The notes: a model not told the origin generated them from the sequence alone. Shown: positions 41,929 through 50,841, counted from the stretch's first letter. The stretch: DNA of 64,000 bases from RGIG8745 sp045576655 (GCA_045576655.1 JAZNGW010000027.1:11676-75675), one strand, 5' to 3'. Numbers and translations: made by a program.

Positions 41929-42963
41929 TTATTTCATTATGCCACGTGCTGTTAGAGCCTTGGTGTAACGGCGTGCGTTAGCAAGGTGGGCGCTGTATGT
42001 CGATGCAAAGTTGTGGGTCCCCGAAAAATCCTCTTTGGCACACATGTATATATAGTCATGCTTTTCGTAGTTGAGTACGGCGTCGATGCCTGCTATTGAA
42101 GCTATGCGGATTGGTCCAGGAGGTAATCCGGCATATTTGTATGTATTGTAAGGCGATTCAGTTTCTAAATGATGATTGAGAACCCTGCGTATAGTAAAGT
42201 CCCCTGTGGCATATATGACCGTTGGGTCGCTTTGGAGAAGCATCCCTTTCTTTAGGCGGTTCATGTATAATCCTGCCACACGCGGCTTTTCGCCGTTGTT
42301 GGCAGTCTCCGAATCGACGATGCTTGCCAGTGTCACCACTTCTTCCTTGCTCAAACCAATAGCGTCAGCATTCTTTTGTCTCTTCTCATTCCAGAACGTT
42401 GCGTTCTCTTTTTTAAGTCTTTCGATAAGTTCGTCAAGTGATATGTCCCAATAAACCTCATAAGTGTTAGGGATGAACAACGCAGGGAGTGTTTCTTCGG
42501 TATAGCCTAAAGAAGAACGAAAAACGCTGTCTGTGAGAGCCTTTGCCAGACTTGCGGAGTCAAGCATTAAGTTACGTGTCACTCTTCCGCACATGTCCTC
42601 GATTGTTCTTACAGATGGAAGGACAATCATTACGGGCTTTTGGTTCCCGTTGCGTAAGTCGCGCATAAAATCCAGCATCCTCATGTCAGGGCTTATTTCG
42701 TATCGTCCGGTATGAATCTTTTTGTCCAATCCGAATCGTTTGGCAATTAAGTCAAATCCTTTCATCTCTTTAGGTTTGCCTATGACTGTAGTTTTTGCCC
42801 TTAGAGAATCCAGATTGTCATCTGCATCGATATAGATGTATGCTGTTTCTTGGTTAGTGAAGTGTCTGCCCATGACAAGATGTTTGGCGTACAACCCAGC
42901 AATGGCAATAATGGCTATTGTTGAAACTGCGATGACAGAGAACCGCAAGTGCTTTTTTTTCAT
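41929..42963 (-). CDS. mltG: endolytic murein transglycosylase
   Basis: This 344-aa inner-membrane protein (one N-terminal TM helix, residues about 7-27) cleaves nascent glycan strands. It has the YceG-type LysM-like region (VIGKPKEMKGFDLIAKRFGL) and the catalytic block LASIVDSETANNGEKPRVAG, here with Asp replacing the first Glu of the usual IVEKET. RLKKGMLLQSDPTVIYA, YNTYKYAGLPPGPI and the terminal GTHNFASTYSAHLAN follow. It heads the probable mltG-nhaC-peptidase transcript. Confidence 0.94.
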   Translation of the reverse strand: MKKKHLRFSVIAVSTIAIIAIAGLYAKHLVMGRHFTNQETAYIYIDADDNLDSLRAKTTVIGKPKEMKGFDLIAKRFGLDKKIHTGRYEISPDMRMLDFMRDLRNGNQKPVMIVLPSVRTIEDMCGRVTRNLMLDSASLAKALTDSVFRSSLGYTEETLPALFIPNTYEVYWDISLDELIERLKKENATFWNEKRQKNADAIGLSKEEVVTLASIVDSETANNGEKPRVAGLYMNRLKKGMLLQSDPTVIYATGDFTIRRVLNHHLETESPYNTYKYAGLPPGPIRIASIAGIDAVLNYEKHDYIYMCAKEDFSGTHNFASTYSAHLANARRYTKALTARGIMK

Positions 42964-42974
42964 GTGTGAAGATT

Positions 42975-43001
42975 AAAAAAGGGACGAGCAAACCTCGCCC
43001 C
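42975..43001 (-). terminator. terminator of proS, related to the palindrome family
   Basis: On the minus strand GGGGCGAGG, TTTG, CTCGTCCC is followed by TTTTTT (plus coordinates 42975-43001). The stem is the same as in the GTAGGGGCGAGG...CTCGTCC repeats at 30060 and 30321. Confidence 0.8.
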
Positions 43002-43029
43002 TGCAATATATCATTCTTAATATGTTTTT

Positions 43030-44511
43030 TTAGTACGCCTTAGCGATGAGTACACGGCATTTAGATGGTTTGCCGCTCACCATGTCGACGCCAGGAGTCT
43101 GCTCTACGTCGAACGGAACGCAGCGTATTGTTGCTTGCGTTTCTTCCTTGATCTTTGCCTCAGTTTCAGCTGTACCGTCCCAATGGCATAGGAAGAAACC
43201 TCCGTCCTTAATTTTCTCCTTAAACTCTTCGTAGTTATCGCACTCAAAGATGTGTGAATTTCTGTAGTCGAGAGCCTTCTTGTAGATGTTGCTCTGGATG
43301 TCGTCAAGAAGATTCTTGATGTAAGCCTCAATACCTTCAATGCTTACGGTTTCCTTCTCGAGAGTGTCGCGGCGCATAATTTCTACCGTGCCGTTCTCAA
43401 GATCGCGTGCGCCAATAACCACGCGAACTGGAATACCCTTCAATTCGTAGTCTGCAAACTTGAATCCAGGGCGCTTGTTGTCGGCGTTGTCATACTTGAC
43501 GCTTACGCCCATGTCCTTGAGATTCTTGCAGATTGCATCAGCCTTCTCGTTCAGCTGTGCAAGTTGCTCGTCTGTTTTCCAGATAGGAACGATGACAACC
43601 TGAATAGGTGCGAGAGCAGGAGGGAGGACAAGACCGTTGTCGTCAGAGTGAGTCATGATAAGTGCTCCCATGAGACGTGTGCTCACACCCCAGCTTGTAG
43701 CCCATGCATATTCAGGCTTGTTCTCTTTGTTGAGGAACTGAACATCGAAAGCCTTTCCGAAATTCTGTCCAAGGAAGTGGCTAGTTCCGCTCTGAAGAGC
43801 CTTGCCGTCCTGCATCATAGCCTCGATAGTGTATGTGTCGAGAGCGCCGGCAAAACGTTCTGTCTCACTCTTTACTCCCTGCACAACAGGTACGGCCATG
43901 TACTTCTCTGCAAAGTTGGCGTAAATGCCAATCATCTGCTTTGTACGTTCCTCTGCTTCTTCCTTTGTGGCGTGGGCTGTATGTCCTTCCTGCCAGAGGA
44001 ACTCACTTGTGCGGAGGAACAAGCGTGTACGCATTTCCCAACGCATCACGTTACACCACTGGTTGCAAAGTAAAGGGAGGTCACGGTATGACTTAATCCA
44101 GTTCTTATATGTGTTCCAAATGATTGTTTCTGAAGTAGGGCGTATGATAAGTTCTTCCTCAAGCTTTGCAGCAGGGTCAACCACAACACCATCATTTGTT
44201 TCGTTCGTCTTCAAACGGTAGTGAGTCACCACGGCACATTCTTTTGCAAATCCTTCTACGTGTTCTGCTTCACGGCTGAGGAACGACTTTGGAATGAGGA
44301 GTGGGAAGTAAGCGTTCTGCACACCTGTCTCCTTGAACATGCCGTCAAGTATACTTTGCATCTTTTCCCAAATAGCATATCCGTAAGGTTTGATTACCAT
44401 ACAACCTCTTACGTCAGCCTGTTCAGCCAGGTCGGCCTTCACGACAAGTTCGTTGTACCATTGTGAGTAGCTCACACTGCGCTTTGTCAAGTCTTTAAGT
44501 TCTTTTGCCAT
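43030..44511 (-). CDS. proS: prolyl-tRNA synthetase (archaeal/eukaryal-type, short form)
   Basis: This 493-aa class II enzyme charges tRNA-Pro. The N-terminal RSVSYSQWYNELVVKADLA, the class II motif 2 region NQWCNVMRWEMRTRLFLRT with SEFLWQEGHTAHAT, motif 3-type MGALIMTHSDDNGLVLPP, and the anticodon-binding IQVVIVPIWKT mark the ProS type 3 without the bacterial editing insertion. It has a good own promoter (44601-44631), a leader of about 83 nt and an intrinsic terminator at 42975. Confidence 0.96.
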   Translation of the reverse strand: MAKELKDLTKRSVSYSQWYNELVVKADLAEQADVRGCMVIKPYGYAIWEKMQSILDGMFKETGVQNAYFPLLIPKSFLSREAEHVEGFAKECAVVTHYRLKTNETNDGVVVDPAAKLEEELIIRPTSETIIWNTYKNWIKSYRDLPLLCNQWCNVMRWEMRTRLFLRTSEFLWQEGHTAHATKEEAEERTKQMIGIYANFAEKYMAVPVVQGVKSETERFAGALDTYTIEAMMQDGKALQSGTSHFLGQNFGKAFDVQFLNKENKPEYAWATSWGVSTRLMGALIMTHSDDNGLVLPPALAPIQVVIVPIWKTDEQLAQLNEKADAICKNLKDMGVSVKYDNADNKRPGFKFADYELKGIPVRVVIGARDLENGTVEIMRRDTLEKETVSIEGIEAYIKNLLDDIQSNIYKKALDYRNSHIFECDNYEEFKEKIKDGGFFLCHWDGTAETEAKIKEETQATIRCVPFDVEQTPGVDMVSGKPSKCRVLIAKAY

Positions 44512-44600
44512 ATATGTTTTTTTTAGTTCTCTGATTATCTGTCTTTAAGTTCTCTTGCGCTTTTCTTAAAGGGAGAGTGCGTTATGCCTCATTCAACTTG

Positions 44601-44631
44601 CAAAGTTAGTGATATTTTGTCAAATATTCAA
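44601..44631 (-). promoter_or_regulatory. promoter of proS
   Basis: On the minus strand TTG (44629-44631), a 20-nt spacer and TAACTTTG (44601-44608) match the Bacteroidetes consensus. The start site should be near 44594. Confidence 0.7.
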
Positions 44632-44658
44632 CTCTGCGTTTTGGACACTATTATTCTA

Positions 44659-45333
44659 CTAATTGTTTTCAAATTCATTCCTTAATTCATTTAACGCTTT
44701 ACCTCCATAAGAAAAGAACTTAGGGCCTTGATAAGCTCCAGAGGTGTTTTGCATTTCTTCAGGCAGAAATTCGGCTGTGAAAGCGGAGAGAGACCATAGG
44801 CGACCTTCGTATTCTATTTTGTCGTCAGAAGCGACTTTAACGGGGATATTCAGAGCGTCAAAAATAATAATGTCACCAACATTAAGTCCTACCATATGGA
44901 ACTTAAAGGCTGGTTTTGTCTTTTTACGTTTCTTGTCCTCATTGACTGCAAAGATTTTCTTGTCCTCGTCTTTGCTACCGCTAATAACAGGTTTTCCATC
45001 CACATATACAGCCAATTCTGCATCTTCGAGCAAGTCGGCGATGTCGCGCATTATGTCAAGTGCTACTGATGGGGCAATGTTGAAGAACTCGCGATTTTGG
45101 CGAATGCGGAGATCTGTCAGGCGGTCAATCTGCTTGTGTATCTGCTTTTCAACCTTATCGTATTTTGCTGTTTTGAGCGTGGCATAAATCTCAAACGGCA
45201 GAGGAACTGCAGTGTTGTCAAGTTCTTTACTTCTTACATCTACCGGACGAGAACTTTTACCAATTTTTACCCAATCTTCACGAAAACTTGGATTTGTCAA
45301 TATGTAAACATACCCTAAATCATTATTGCACAT
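44659..45333 (-). CDS. GIY-YIG/T5orf172-type domain protein with DUF4357-like C-terminus
   Basis: This 224-aa protein starts with a T5orf172 (GIY-YIG-related) domain: GYVYILTNPSFREDWVKIG, then RSKELDNTAVPLPFEIYATL and EKQIHKQIDRL, with REFFNIAPSVAL closing the fold. The linker is Lys-rich. The C-terminus (YEGRLWSLSAFTAEFL, then FFSYGGKALNELRNEF) resembles the DUF4357 nucleic-acid-associated module. It may be a DNA-interacting stress or defence protein; no methylase or restriction partner is adjacent. It has its own promoter at 45385-45415. Confidence 0.78.
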   Translation of the reverse strand: MCNNDLGYVYILTNPSFREDWVKIGKSSRPVDVRSKELDNTAVPLPFEIYATLKTAKYDKVEKQIHKQIDRLTDLRIRQNREFFNIAPSVALDIMRDIADLLEDAELAVYVDGKPVISGSKDEDKKIFAVNEDKKRKKTKPAFKFHMVGLNVGDIIIFDALNIPVKVASDDKIEYEGRLWSLSAFTAEFLPEEMQNTSGAYQGPKFFSYGGKALNELRNEFENN

Positions 45334-45749
45334 ATTTTATCGTGTATAATTTATAAAACCAACATTATCTATATCATTGCATTGCAAATTTACAAAATGC
45401 CTGTCCGTCTGTCAATAGAGGAGGGGAGAAAATATGATAATCCTGTAGGAAAATGTCCTATAACCACTCTGACGAATGTTGAATGGGTGGGCTTACTATT
45501 GCTTTGTGGAGATTCCTTACGGGGCGTTTTTAAACGGTGTTGAAATTGATAAATACGCAAATATTCGCTTTCTGTTATCTTATGGTCGTGATTTTTTACA
45601 AAATGCTCGAAGAAATATGTGTTTTGTAGCATAAGTTGACATTTATTTGAGTTTGTTCTTGATTGTTGTTAAAAATAAATCTTACCTTTAGGAGGTGAAA
45701 GTTTGGTATTATTGAGGGAAATAATGTTTAACCATATAATATTTGGCGT
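45334..45749. other. 416-base divergent intergenic region
   Basis: The region holds the minus-strand promoter at 45385-45415 and, further right, weak plus-strand boxes such as TACCTTTA (45683-45690) upstream of the WG-repeat gene. Short frames such as 45397-45543 (48 codons) look weakly protein-like but overlap the promoter. I see no RNA or repeat here. Confidence 0.5.
45385..45415 (-). promoter_or_regulatory. promoter of the GIY-YIG-type gene
   Basis: On the minus strand TTG (45413-45415), 20 nt, TAAATTTG (45385-45392), with an inferred start near 45378 and a 45-nt leader. Confidence 0.7.
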
Positions 45750-47249
45750 ATGAAGACGAAGCACATTTTAACAGCACTGCATTTCTGTGTCGGATTGTCC
45801 TTTTTTGCCCTTCCGCAACAAAGTGAAGCGCAGTTTTTAAATAAACTCACCAAAGGGTTGGAAAAAGTAAACAAGGGTTTGGATAAATTCAATAAGGGGA
45901 TGGATAAACTCAATGAGGCGGCAAGAGAGAGGTCCGGAAAGGAAAGCACCACCGAAACAGAACTGCCCAAGGAGACTACACCTACAACAATTGACCACAC
46001 CCAATTGGAGAAAAAGGAGTCCAATACCGACGATTTGGAATTGGCAAAGTTTTTTAGGGGAAATACCATTCATCTGAAATCCAAATACTGGCAGAGCATG
46101 TCGGAGCCTCACGAAGGTATATTTTCTCTGCAAGAAACAAATGGTCTGTCCTTCTATCGTGTGACGGGACAGAAGCTATTTAATGAGGTATGGAAAAACT
46201 GCAGTTATAGCTGGTTGAAGGGAAAAGAACCATATTTCAGTTGTGGCGTCTGTCCGATGATGAGTACTACCCCCAACGAAAAAGGGGAGAATGTGATACA
46301 CCTGCTTTACAGCAATGGCACGTCAAAACCCCTGAAGAGTTCCATCAAACATGTATCGCCTTTCAAAGATGGAATCGCCATAGCAAAAGAGTATTCCATC
46401 AAGGAACGGGATTTTTGGAAAGAATATTATATTAACACCAAGGGGGAGCCTCTACAAGGTTATCCCAAAATTTCGGGAGGTGATGACGATGCTATTCGCC
46501 CTCTTTGCGACAACAGACGAGCATATCTGTCTGACGAGGACAATCAAAAAGGTTGGGGGTATATCGATGGTAATGGTACGGTAGTTATCCCGCCTGGAAA
46601 GTATGATGAAGTGGAGGATTTTAGTGAAGGATACGCCTGGGTGGTGAAAGACAACGAATGGTTGCTGATAAACACCTCAGGTCGCGTGGTTGTTGACTTG
46701 GATTTTCAGAAGGGGAAATATACGCCAACGCCTGTAAATGATGCTGTTTTCTACGTTGAGGAAAGAGCGGGCAACTACCAATACTACTCTGTGACTGGGC
46801 AAAAGTTGAAAGAAGTGGAATACGCATCTTCATTCTGCGATGGAACCGCCTATGTGTCGTTTTTGGGACAGGATTTGAAAGAGGAGGAGAATGGTGACTT
46901 GTCAAATGGATATGTCCAAATAGTGGATCGTGATTTCAAGATTGTGAAGACGATGAAGTATGATGAAATGCAGCCTAGCGATATCCTTAAAATCAAATGG
47001 GGCGAAGTGAATACCTCCACCTGTTTTTCTGGAGATAAAGATCACATCATCTCCCCTGGAGGAGTTTTTTCCATCAATTCATATTACTCAACAAAGACCT
47101 ACAACAGTATTACAGGCTTCGACAATTTCCATCGTGATAAAGCCAATTCATACGCTCGTATAAATCATATATCACTTGACGGCAAGAAGTACAAGGGCGT
47201 CATGGACCGTAGTGGAGAAATAGTTCTTATGATTTGTGATGAGGAATAA
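45750..47249 (+). CDS. secreted WG-repeat protein
   Basis: A 499-aa protein with signal peptide (MKTKHILTALHFCVGLSFFA, cleavage near SEAQ) and a Lys/Asn amphipathic repeat (LEKVNKGLDKFNKGMDKLNE). It is followed by WG-type repeats, clearest at GWGYIDGNGTVVIPPGKYDE (about residue 268) and EWLLINTSGRVVVDLDF (about 305). WG repeats form beta-propeller-like binding surfaces; no catalytic residues are visible. The AGGAGG at 45691 is over 50 bases from the start and is not a ribosome site. It is a single gene; its 3' region carries 21-bp array B. Confidence 0.8.
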   Translation: MKTKHILTALHFCVGLSFFALPQQSEAQFLNKLTKGLEKVNKGLDKFNKGMDKLNEAARERSGKESTTETELPKETTPTTIDHTQLEKKESNTDDLELAKFFRGNTIHLKSKYWQSMSEPHEGIFSLQETNGLSFYRVTGQKLFNEVWKNCSYSWLKGKEPYFSCGVCPMMSTTPNEKGENVIHLLYSNGTSKPLKSSIKHVSPFKDGIAIAKEYSIKERDFWKEYYINTKGEPLQGYPKISGGDDDAIRPLCDNRRAYLSDEDNQKGWGYIDGNGTVVIPPGKYDEVEDFSEGYAWVVKDNEWLLINTSGRVVVDLDFQKGKYTPTPVNDAVFYVEERAGNYQYYSVTGQKLKEVEYASSFCDGTAYVSFLGQDLKEEENGDLSNGYVQIVDRDFKIVKTMKYDEMQPSDILKIKWGEVNTSTCFSGDKDHIISPGGVFSINSYYSTKTYNSITGFDNFHRDKANSYARINHISLDGKKYKGVMDRSGEIVLMICDEE

Positions 47250-47357
47250 ATGAGGGAAGCATCAAAGGGTATTTTTAACGGACACCAATAATTATATTAT
47301 AGTCTTAACGTTTTGGTTTGGCGTTTAAGGCAATGGCTACGGTGAGGTAGAAACTCT

Positions 47358-47441
47358 AAACTTAGGCTAAGTTTATACAGACTTAGGTTAAGTTTGTACG
47401 AACTTAGACTGAGTTTATACGGACTTAGACTGTGTTTGAAC
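47358..47441. repeat. four-unit 21-bp tandem repeat, array B
   Basis: Four units at 47358, 47379, 47400 and 47421 follow RRACTTAGNYTAAGTTTRTAC, the same consensus, unit length and copy number as array A at 13981-14064. It lies between two convergent gene ends. Confidence 0.9.
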
Positions 47442-47469
47442 TTTTGACGTGGGGAATGCGGATAATGAA

Positions 47470-47508
47470 AAAGGACTATACCCAAAAGTGATATGGGCAT
47501 AGTCCTTT
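47470..47508 (-). terminator. terminator of the DUF1846 gene
   Basis: AAAGGACTAT (47470-47479) pairs with ATAGTCCTTT (47499-47508), with an inner CCCA/TGGG stem. On the minus strand CCTTTTTCAT follows. Confidence 0.75.
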
Positions 47509-47532
47509 AGTGTGTTAAGGCTGTTTGTAGTG

Positions 47533-48999
47533 TTATTCCTTTTCTCTTACAGGGTCGCAAGTGACTTCGATGCCGAGTTTCTTGAAGACTTTGTGGTCTA
47601 CTTCGCTTAGCATGACGGTTGTGTGCATCTGGCAGCCGCGAAGGTTGGGCAATTGCTCCAGTGCCTTGCGGCAATTCTCGTCATGATTGCTGAGCATGGA
47701 GAGCGCTACAAGAACTTCGTCGGTATGCAGGCGTGGGTTGTGGCCGTGCAGATACTCGACTTTGGTCTTCTGTATAGGGGCTATCATTACTTCTGGGATG
47801 AGTTTCACTTCATCAGAAATGCCGGCGAGATGCTTGGTGGCATTGAGGATGATGGCGGCGCTCGGTCCGAGCAGGTCGCTTGTGCGTGAAGTTATGATTG
47901 TGCCGTCTTCGAGTTCGATTGCAGCAGCTGCTCCTCCTGAATAGTTCTTGCGCTCATGAGCGGCAGTAGTAGTGCGTCTGTTGGCTGTGGTGATGCCGGC
48001 GCGTTTCATGATGAGGGCTATCTTCTTGACTTCATGTTCGTTATCGCCCTTTTGTGCGAGGTTGCACAGCGAGTAATAGTAGCGGCGTATGATTTCGTCG
48101 AGTGCGGCGTTGCAGCAGACTTCTTCGTCGCTCATGCAGAATCCAATCATGTTGACTCCCATGTCTGTTGGAGACTTGTATGGGCTCTCGCCGTAGATGC
48201 CTTCAAATAGTGCGTTGAGGACTGGGAATATCTCAATGTCGCGGTTGTAGTTGGTCGCTATCTTTCCGTAGGTTTCGAGATGGAAAGGGTCGATCATGTT
48301 GACGTCGTTGAGGTCGGCTGTAGCCGCCTCGTATGCCATGTTTACAGGGTGCTTGAGTGGGAGATTCCATACGGGGAAGGTCTCGAACTTGGCGTAGCCT
48401 GCTTTGATATCGCGCTTGTTCTCATGGTAGAGCTGGCTGAGGCACACGGCCATTTTTCCGCTTCCTGGGCCTGGAGCTGTCACGATGACGAGCGGGCGTG
48501 TGGTCTCGACGTAGTCATTTTTGCCAAATCCGTCGTCGGAGTCGATAAGGGCAACGTTGTTAGGGTAGCCCTCGATGGTGTAGTGGTAGTAGACTTTAAT
48601 TCCAAGGCGTTCGAGACGGTTTCGGTAGGAGTCGGCGCTTGCTTGGCCGTTGTAGTGGGTGATTACTACTCCGCCGGCGTATAGTCCTACGCGTTCGAAT
48701 TCGGAACGAAGGCGGAGGACGTCCTCGTCGTATGTAATTCCGAGGTCGCTACGCATCTTGTTTTTCTCGATGTCAATGGCGCTGATGACCATGACAATCT
48801 CGGCGTAGTCGCTGAGCTGCATTAGCATCTGAAGCTTGCTGTCTGGCTGGAAACCTGGCAGCACGCGGCTTGCATGGTTGTCATCGAAGAGTTTGCCGCC
48901 GAACTCAAGGTATAGTTTGTCGCCGAACTGTGCTATGCGTTTCTTGATTTGTTCGGACTGCGTCTTCAGGTATTTGTCGTTATCGAATCCTATTTTCAT
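47533..48999 (-). CDS. DUF1846 family protein
   Basis: This 488-aa cytosolic protein matches DUF1846 across its length: MKIGFDNDKYLKTQSEQIKK, LYLEFGGKLFDDNHASRVLP, the nucleotide-loop-like VTAPGPGSGKMAVCLSQLYH and the conserved GGAAAAIELEDG. The P-loop-like GPGSGK suggests nucleotide binding, but the reaction is not known to me. A TAACTTTG box on the minus strand at 49008-49015 lies only 9 bases before the start, which implies a very short leader. Confidence 0.9.
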   Translation of the reverse strand: MKIGFDNDKYLKTQSEQIKKRIAQFGDKLYLEFGGKLFDDNHASRVLPGFQPDSKLQMLMQLSDYAEIVMVISAIDIEKNKMRSDLGITYDEDVLRLRSEFERVGLYAGGVVITHYNGQASADSYRNRLERLGIKVYYHYTIEGYPNNVALIDSDDGFGKNDYVETTRPLVIVTAPGPGSGKMAVCLSQLYHENKRDIKAGYAKFETFPVWNLPLKHPVNMAYEAATADLNDVNMIDPFHLETYGKIATNYNRDIEIFPVLNALFEGIYGESPYKSPTDMGVNMIGFCMSDEEVCCNAALDEIIRRYYYSLCNLAQKGDNEHEVKKIALIMKRAGITTANRRTTTAAHERKNYSGGAAAAIELEDGTIITSRTSDLLGPSAAIILNATKHLAGISDEVKLIPEVMIAPIQKTKVEYLHGHNPRLHTDEVLVALSMLSNHDENCRKALEQLPNLRGCQMHTTVMLSEVDHKVFKKLGIEVTCDPVREKE

Positions 49000-49060
49000 A
49001 TAGAGTGCAAAGTTACGTTTTCTTCTTTTGCTTAGTAATGCTTTCCGTTTAAAAAATAAT

Positions 49061-49085
49061 GCGGGAAAGGGTATTCCGTTCCCGC
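49061..49085 (-). terminator. terminator of the 141-aa gene
   Basis: GCGGGAA (49061-49067) pairs with TTCCCGC (49079-49085). On the minus strand ATTATTTTTTAA follows. Confidence 0.75.
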
Positions 49086-49111
49086 AAAGTTGTGCTGACT
49101 ATGGTTGTTTT

Positions 49112-49537
49112 TTAGTCTTCTTTCATGAGGTTGGCGAAGAATTCGTCGAGTTCTTGTCCAAGTCCTTTCAGGAGTTCGTCGTTAACGAAGATGTTGTCGT
49201 TGTCGACAATGAATAGTTCGGCAATGGTTTCTCCGTCGTTATCTTCCTGAAGAAATGAGAAGGGCTTATAGATGTTTGTATTTTTGAACTTGCCCTCCTG
49301 GTCCATTTCGTTGAGGGTTGCTTGCAAGAGCTTTGTTGTTGCTTCTTCGTTAGCGGAGATGAAGTCGCTGACGATTCCTGATGCAAGTTCCATATTGTCG
49401 TCGTCAGATATTTTCACTGTTCCGTCGGCGTTGTCAACGGTGATGTGAAAGTCTGTGACGATTTTAATTTGGAACTCGTCGCCCTGGAATTTCTTGGTGG
49501 AGTTCTCGATGATTTTTCTGAGTGCTGTTGCGTTCAT
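49112..49537 (-). CDS. conserved hypothetical acidic protein
   Basis: This 141-aa acidic cytosolic protein I do not recognise. It begins MNATALRKIIENSTKKFQGD, has an alternating middle (FQIKIVTDFHITVDNADGTV) and ends in an acidic helix (LGQELDEFFANLMKED). No signal peptide or membrane segment. A TACATTTG box lies on the minus strand at 49563-49570 with a TTTG 22 bases upstream, so it has its own promoter, and it has its own terminator. Possibly a small adaptor or chaperone-like protein. Confidence 0.65.
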   Translation of the reverse strand: MNATALRKIIENSTKKFQGDEFQIKIVTDFHITVDNADGTVKISDDDNMELASGIVSDFISANEEATTKLLQATLNEMDQEGKFKNTNIYKPFSFLQEDNDGETIAELFIVDNDNIFVNDELLKGLGQELDEFFANLMKED

Positions 49538-49612
49538 TTTGTTCGCCTTTAATTCTAAAAGACAAATGTAATAATTATTTGTTAATAAAACGCAAACGGG
49601 AAGCTTTTTTTA

Positions 49613-50398
49613 TTAAAGCCCTTGCTTTTTTGCTTCGTTCCAGAGTGAGTCCATATCTTCGAGGGTCATATCCTTGAGTGAGCGTTCTTGCTTTAGGGTC
49701 TGTTGCTCTACATAGTTGAACCTGCGGATGAATTTCTGGTTGGTGCGTTCGAGTGCGTTGTCGGGGTTGATATGGTAGAGGCGTGCGGCGTTGATGAGGC
49801 TGAACATTAGGTCGCCAAATTCATCGGTGGCCTTTTCTTGGTCCATCTTGTCGATTTCGGCTTGGTACTCCTCAATCTCTTCTTTTACCTTGTCCCATAC
49901 GTCTTCTTTCTTTTCCCAATCGAAGCCGACGTTGCGAGCCTTGTCCTGTATGCGGTATGCCTTGATGAGCGAGGGTAGGGATGCGGGTACTCCGCTGAGC
50001 AGGGTTTTGTTTCCGTCTTTCTCTTTTAGTTTGAGCTGCTCCCATGACTTTACAACATCGCCAGAGCTTTTGGCAACGCTGTCGCCGTATACGTGGGGGT
50101 GGCGGTATATGAGCTTGTCGCAGAGTTTGTTGCACACGTCGGCGATGTCGAATTGCTCTTGCTCACTGCCTATTTTGGCATAGAAGCAAACATGCAGAAG
50201 TACGTCGCCGAGTTCCTTGCAGATATTCATCGTGTCGTTGTTGATGAGTGCGTCGCAAAGTTCGTAGGTCTCTTCTATTGTATTGGGACGCAGGCTCTCG
50301 TTGGTCTGCTTCCTATCCCATGGGCATTTCTCTCTGAGGGTGTCGAGCACGTCGAGTAGACGTCCGAATGCTTCGAGTTTTTCTTCTCTTGTGTGCAT
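49613..50398 (-). CDS. mazG: nucleoside triphosphate pyrophosphohydrolase MazG
   Basis: This 261-aa cytosolic enzyme hydrolyses NTPs to NMP and pyrophosphate and clears abnormal nucleotides. It has two MazG domains: CPWDRKQTNESLRPNTIEET then ELGDVLLHVCFYAKI, and EEIEEYQAEIDKM then EFGDLMFSLINAARLYHI, with NQKFIRRFNYVEQ at the end. ATG 50398 (MHTREEKLEAFGRLLDVLDT) is the usual start; the frame reaches back to 50446 but that N-terminus is atypical. Confidence 0.94.
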   Translation of the reverse strand: MHTREEKLEAFGRLLDVLDTLREKCPWDRKQTNESLRPNTIEETYELCDALINNDTMNICKELGDVLLHVCFYAKIGSEQEQFDIADVCNKLCDKLIYRHPHVYGDSVAKSSGDVVKSWEQLKLKEKDGNKTLLSGVPASLPSLIKAYRIQDKARNVGFDWEKKEDVWDKVKEEIEEYQAEIDKMDQEKATDEFGDLMFSLINAARLYHINPDNALERTNQKFIRRFNYVEQQTLKQERSLKDMTLEDMDSLWNEAKKQGL

Positions 50399-50492
50399 AT
50401 TCGTTTGCTGTGTTATGGTTGGTTTGTCAAATAAAAAAACAGGCAATTAACTTTTCTGTGATTGTTAATTGTCTGTTCAACAAGTTGTTTTG

Positions 50493-50564
50493 TAGCGCCT
50501 ACGGGAATCGAACCCGTGTTCCATGCGTGAGAGGCATGTGTCCTAGCCGCTAGACGAAAGCGCC
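50493..50564 (-). tRNA. tRNA-Glu (anticodon CUC), copy 2
   Basis: 72-nt cloverleaf on the minus strand: acceptor GGCGCTT, anticodon stem-loop CATGC-CTCTCAC-GCATG giving CUC, T-arm ACGGG-TTCGATT-CCCGT, discriminator A, no encoded CCA. Identical to the copy at 50590-50661. Confidence 0.95.
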
Positions 50565-50589
50565 GTGGTCTGTTCGTTAAGTTGTTTTG

Positions 50590-50661
50590 TAGCGCCTACG
50601 GGAATCGAACCCGTGTTCCATGCGTGAGAGGCATGTGTCCTAGCCGCTAGACGAAAGCGCC
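50590..50661 (-). tRNA. tRNA-Glu (anticodon CUC), copy 1
   Basis: Identical in all 72 positions to the copy at 50493-50564, with similar flanks (AAGTTGTTTTG downstream of both), indicating tandem duplication of a roughly 97-bp unit. Confidence 0.95.
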
Positions 50662-50683
50662 GCTTAAAACAAAAAAAACAGAG

Positions 50684-50770
50684 CGGAAGGAGGGGGATTC
50701 GAACCCCCGGTACGGTTACCCGTACGTCAGTTTAGCAAACTGGTGGTTTCAGCCACTCACCCATCCTTCC
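50684..50770 (-). tRNA. tRNA-Ser (anticodon GCU)
   Basis: 87-nt tRNA with long variable arm on the minus strand: acceptor GGAAGGA/TCCTTCC, anticodon loop TTGCTAA giving GCU, T-loop TTCGAAT, discriminator G. First gene of a Ser-Glu-Glu transcript. Its leader carries a GGCGCTC/GAGCGCC hairpin at 50805-50820. Confidence 0.95.
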
Positions 50771-50841
50771 TGATCTGATTTTCGGAGCATTGTTTCGAAG
50801 ATTAGGCGCTCGTGAGCGCCCTGCCTTTCTCAAATGCGGTG

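Noticed and set aside
45397..45543. 48-codon plus-strand frame with protein-like sequence
   Set aside because: It overlaps the well-formed minus-strand promoter at 45385-45415, has no promoter of its own, and the likeness to protein is weak.
45691..45696. AGGAGG as ribosome binding site for the WG-repeat gene
   Set aside because: More than 50 bases upstream of the start, and other genes here have no such sites.
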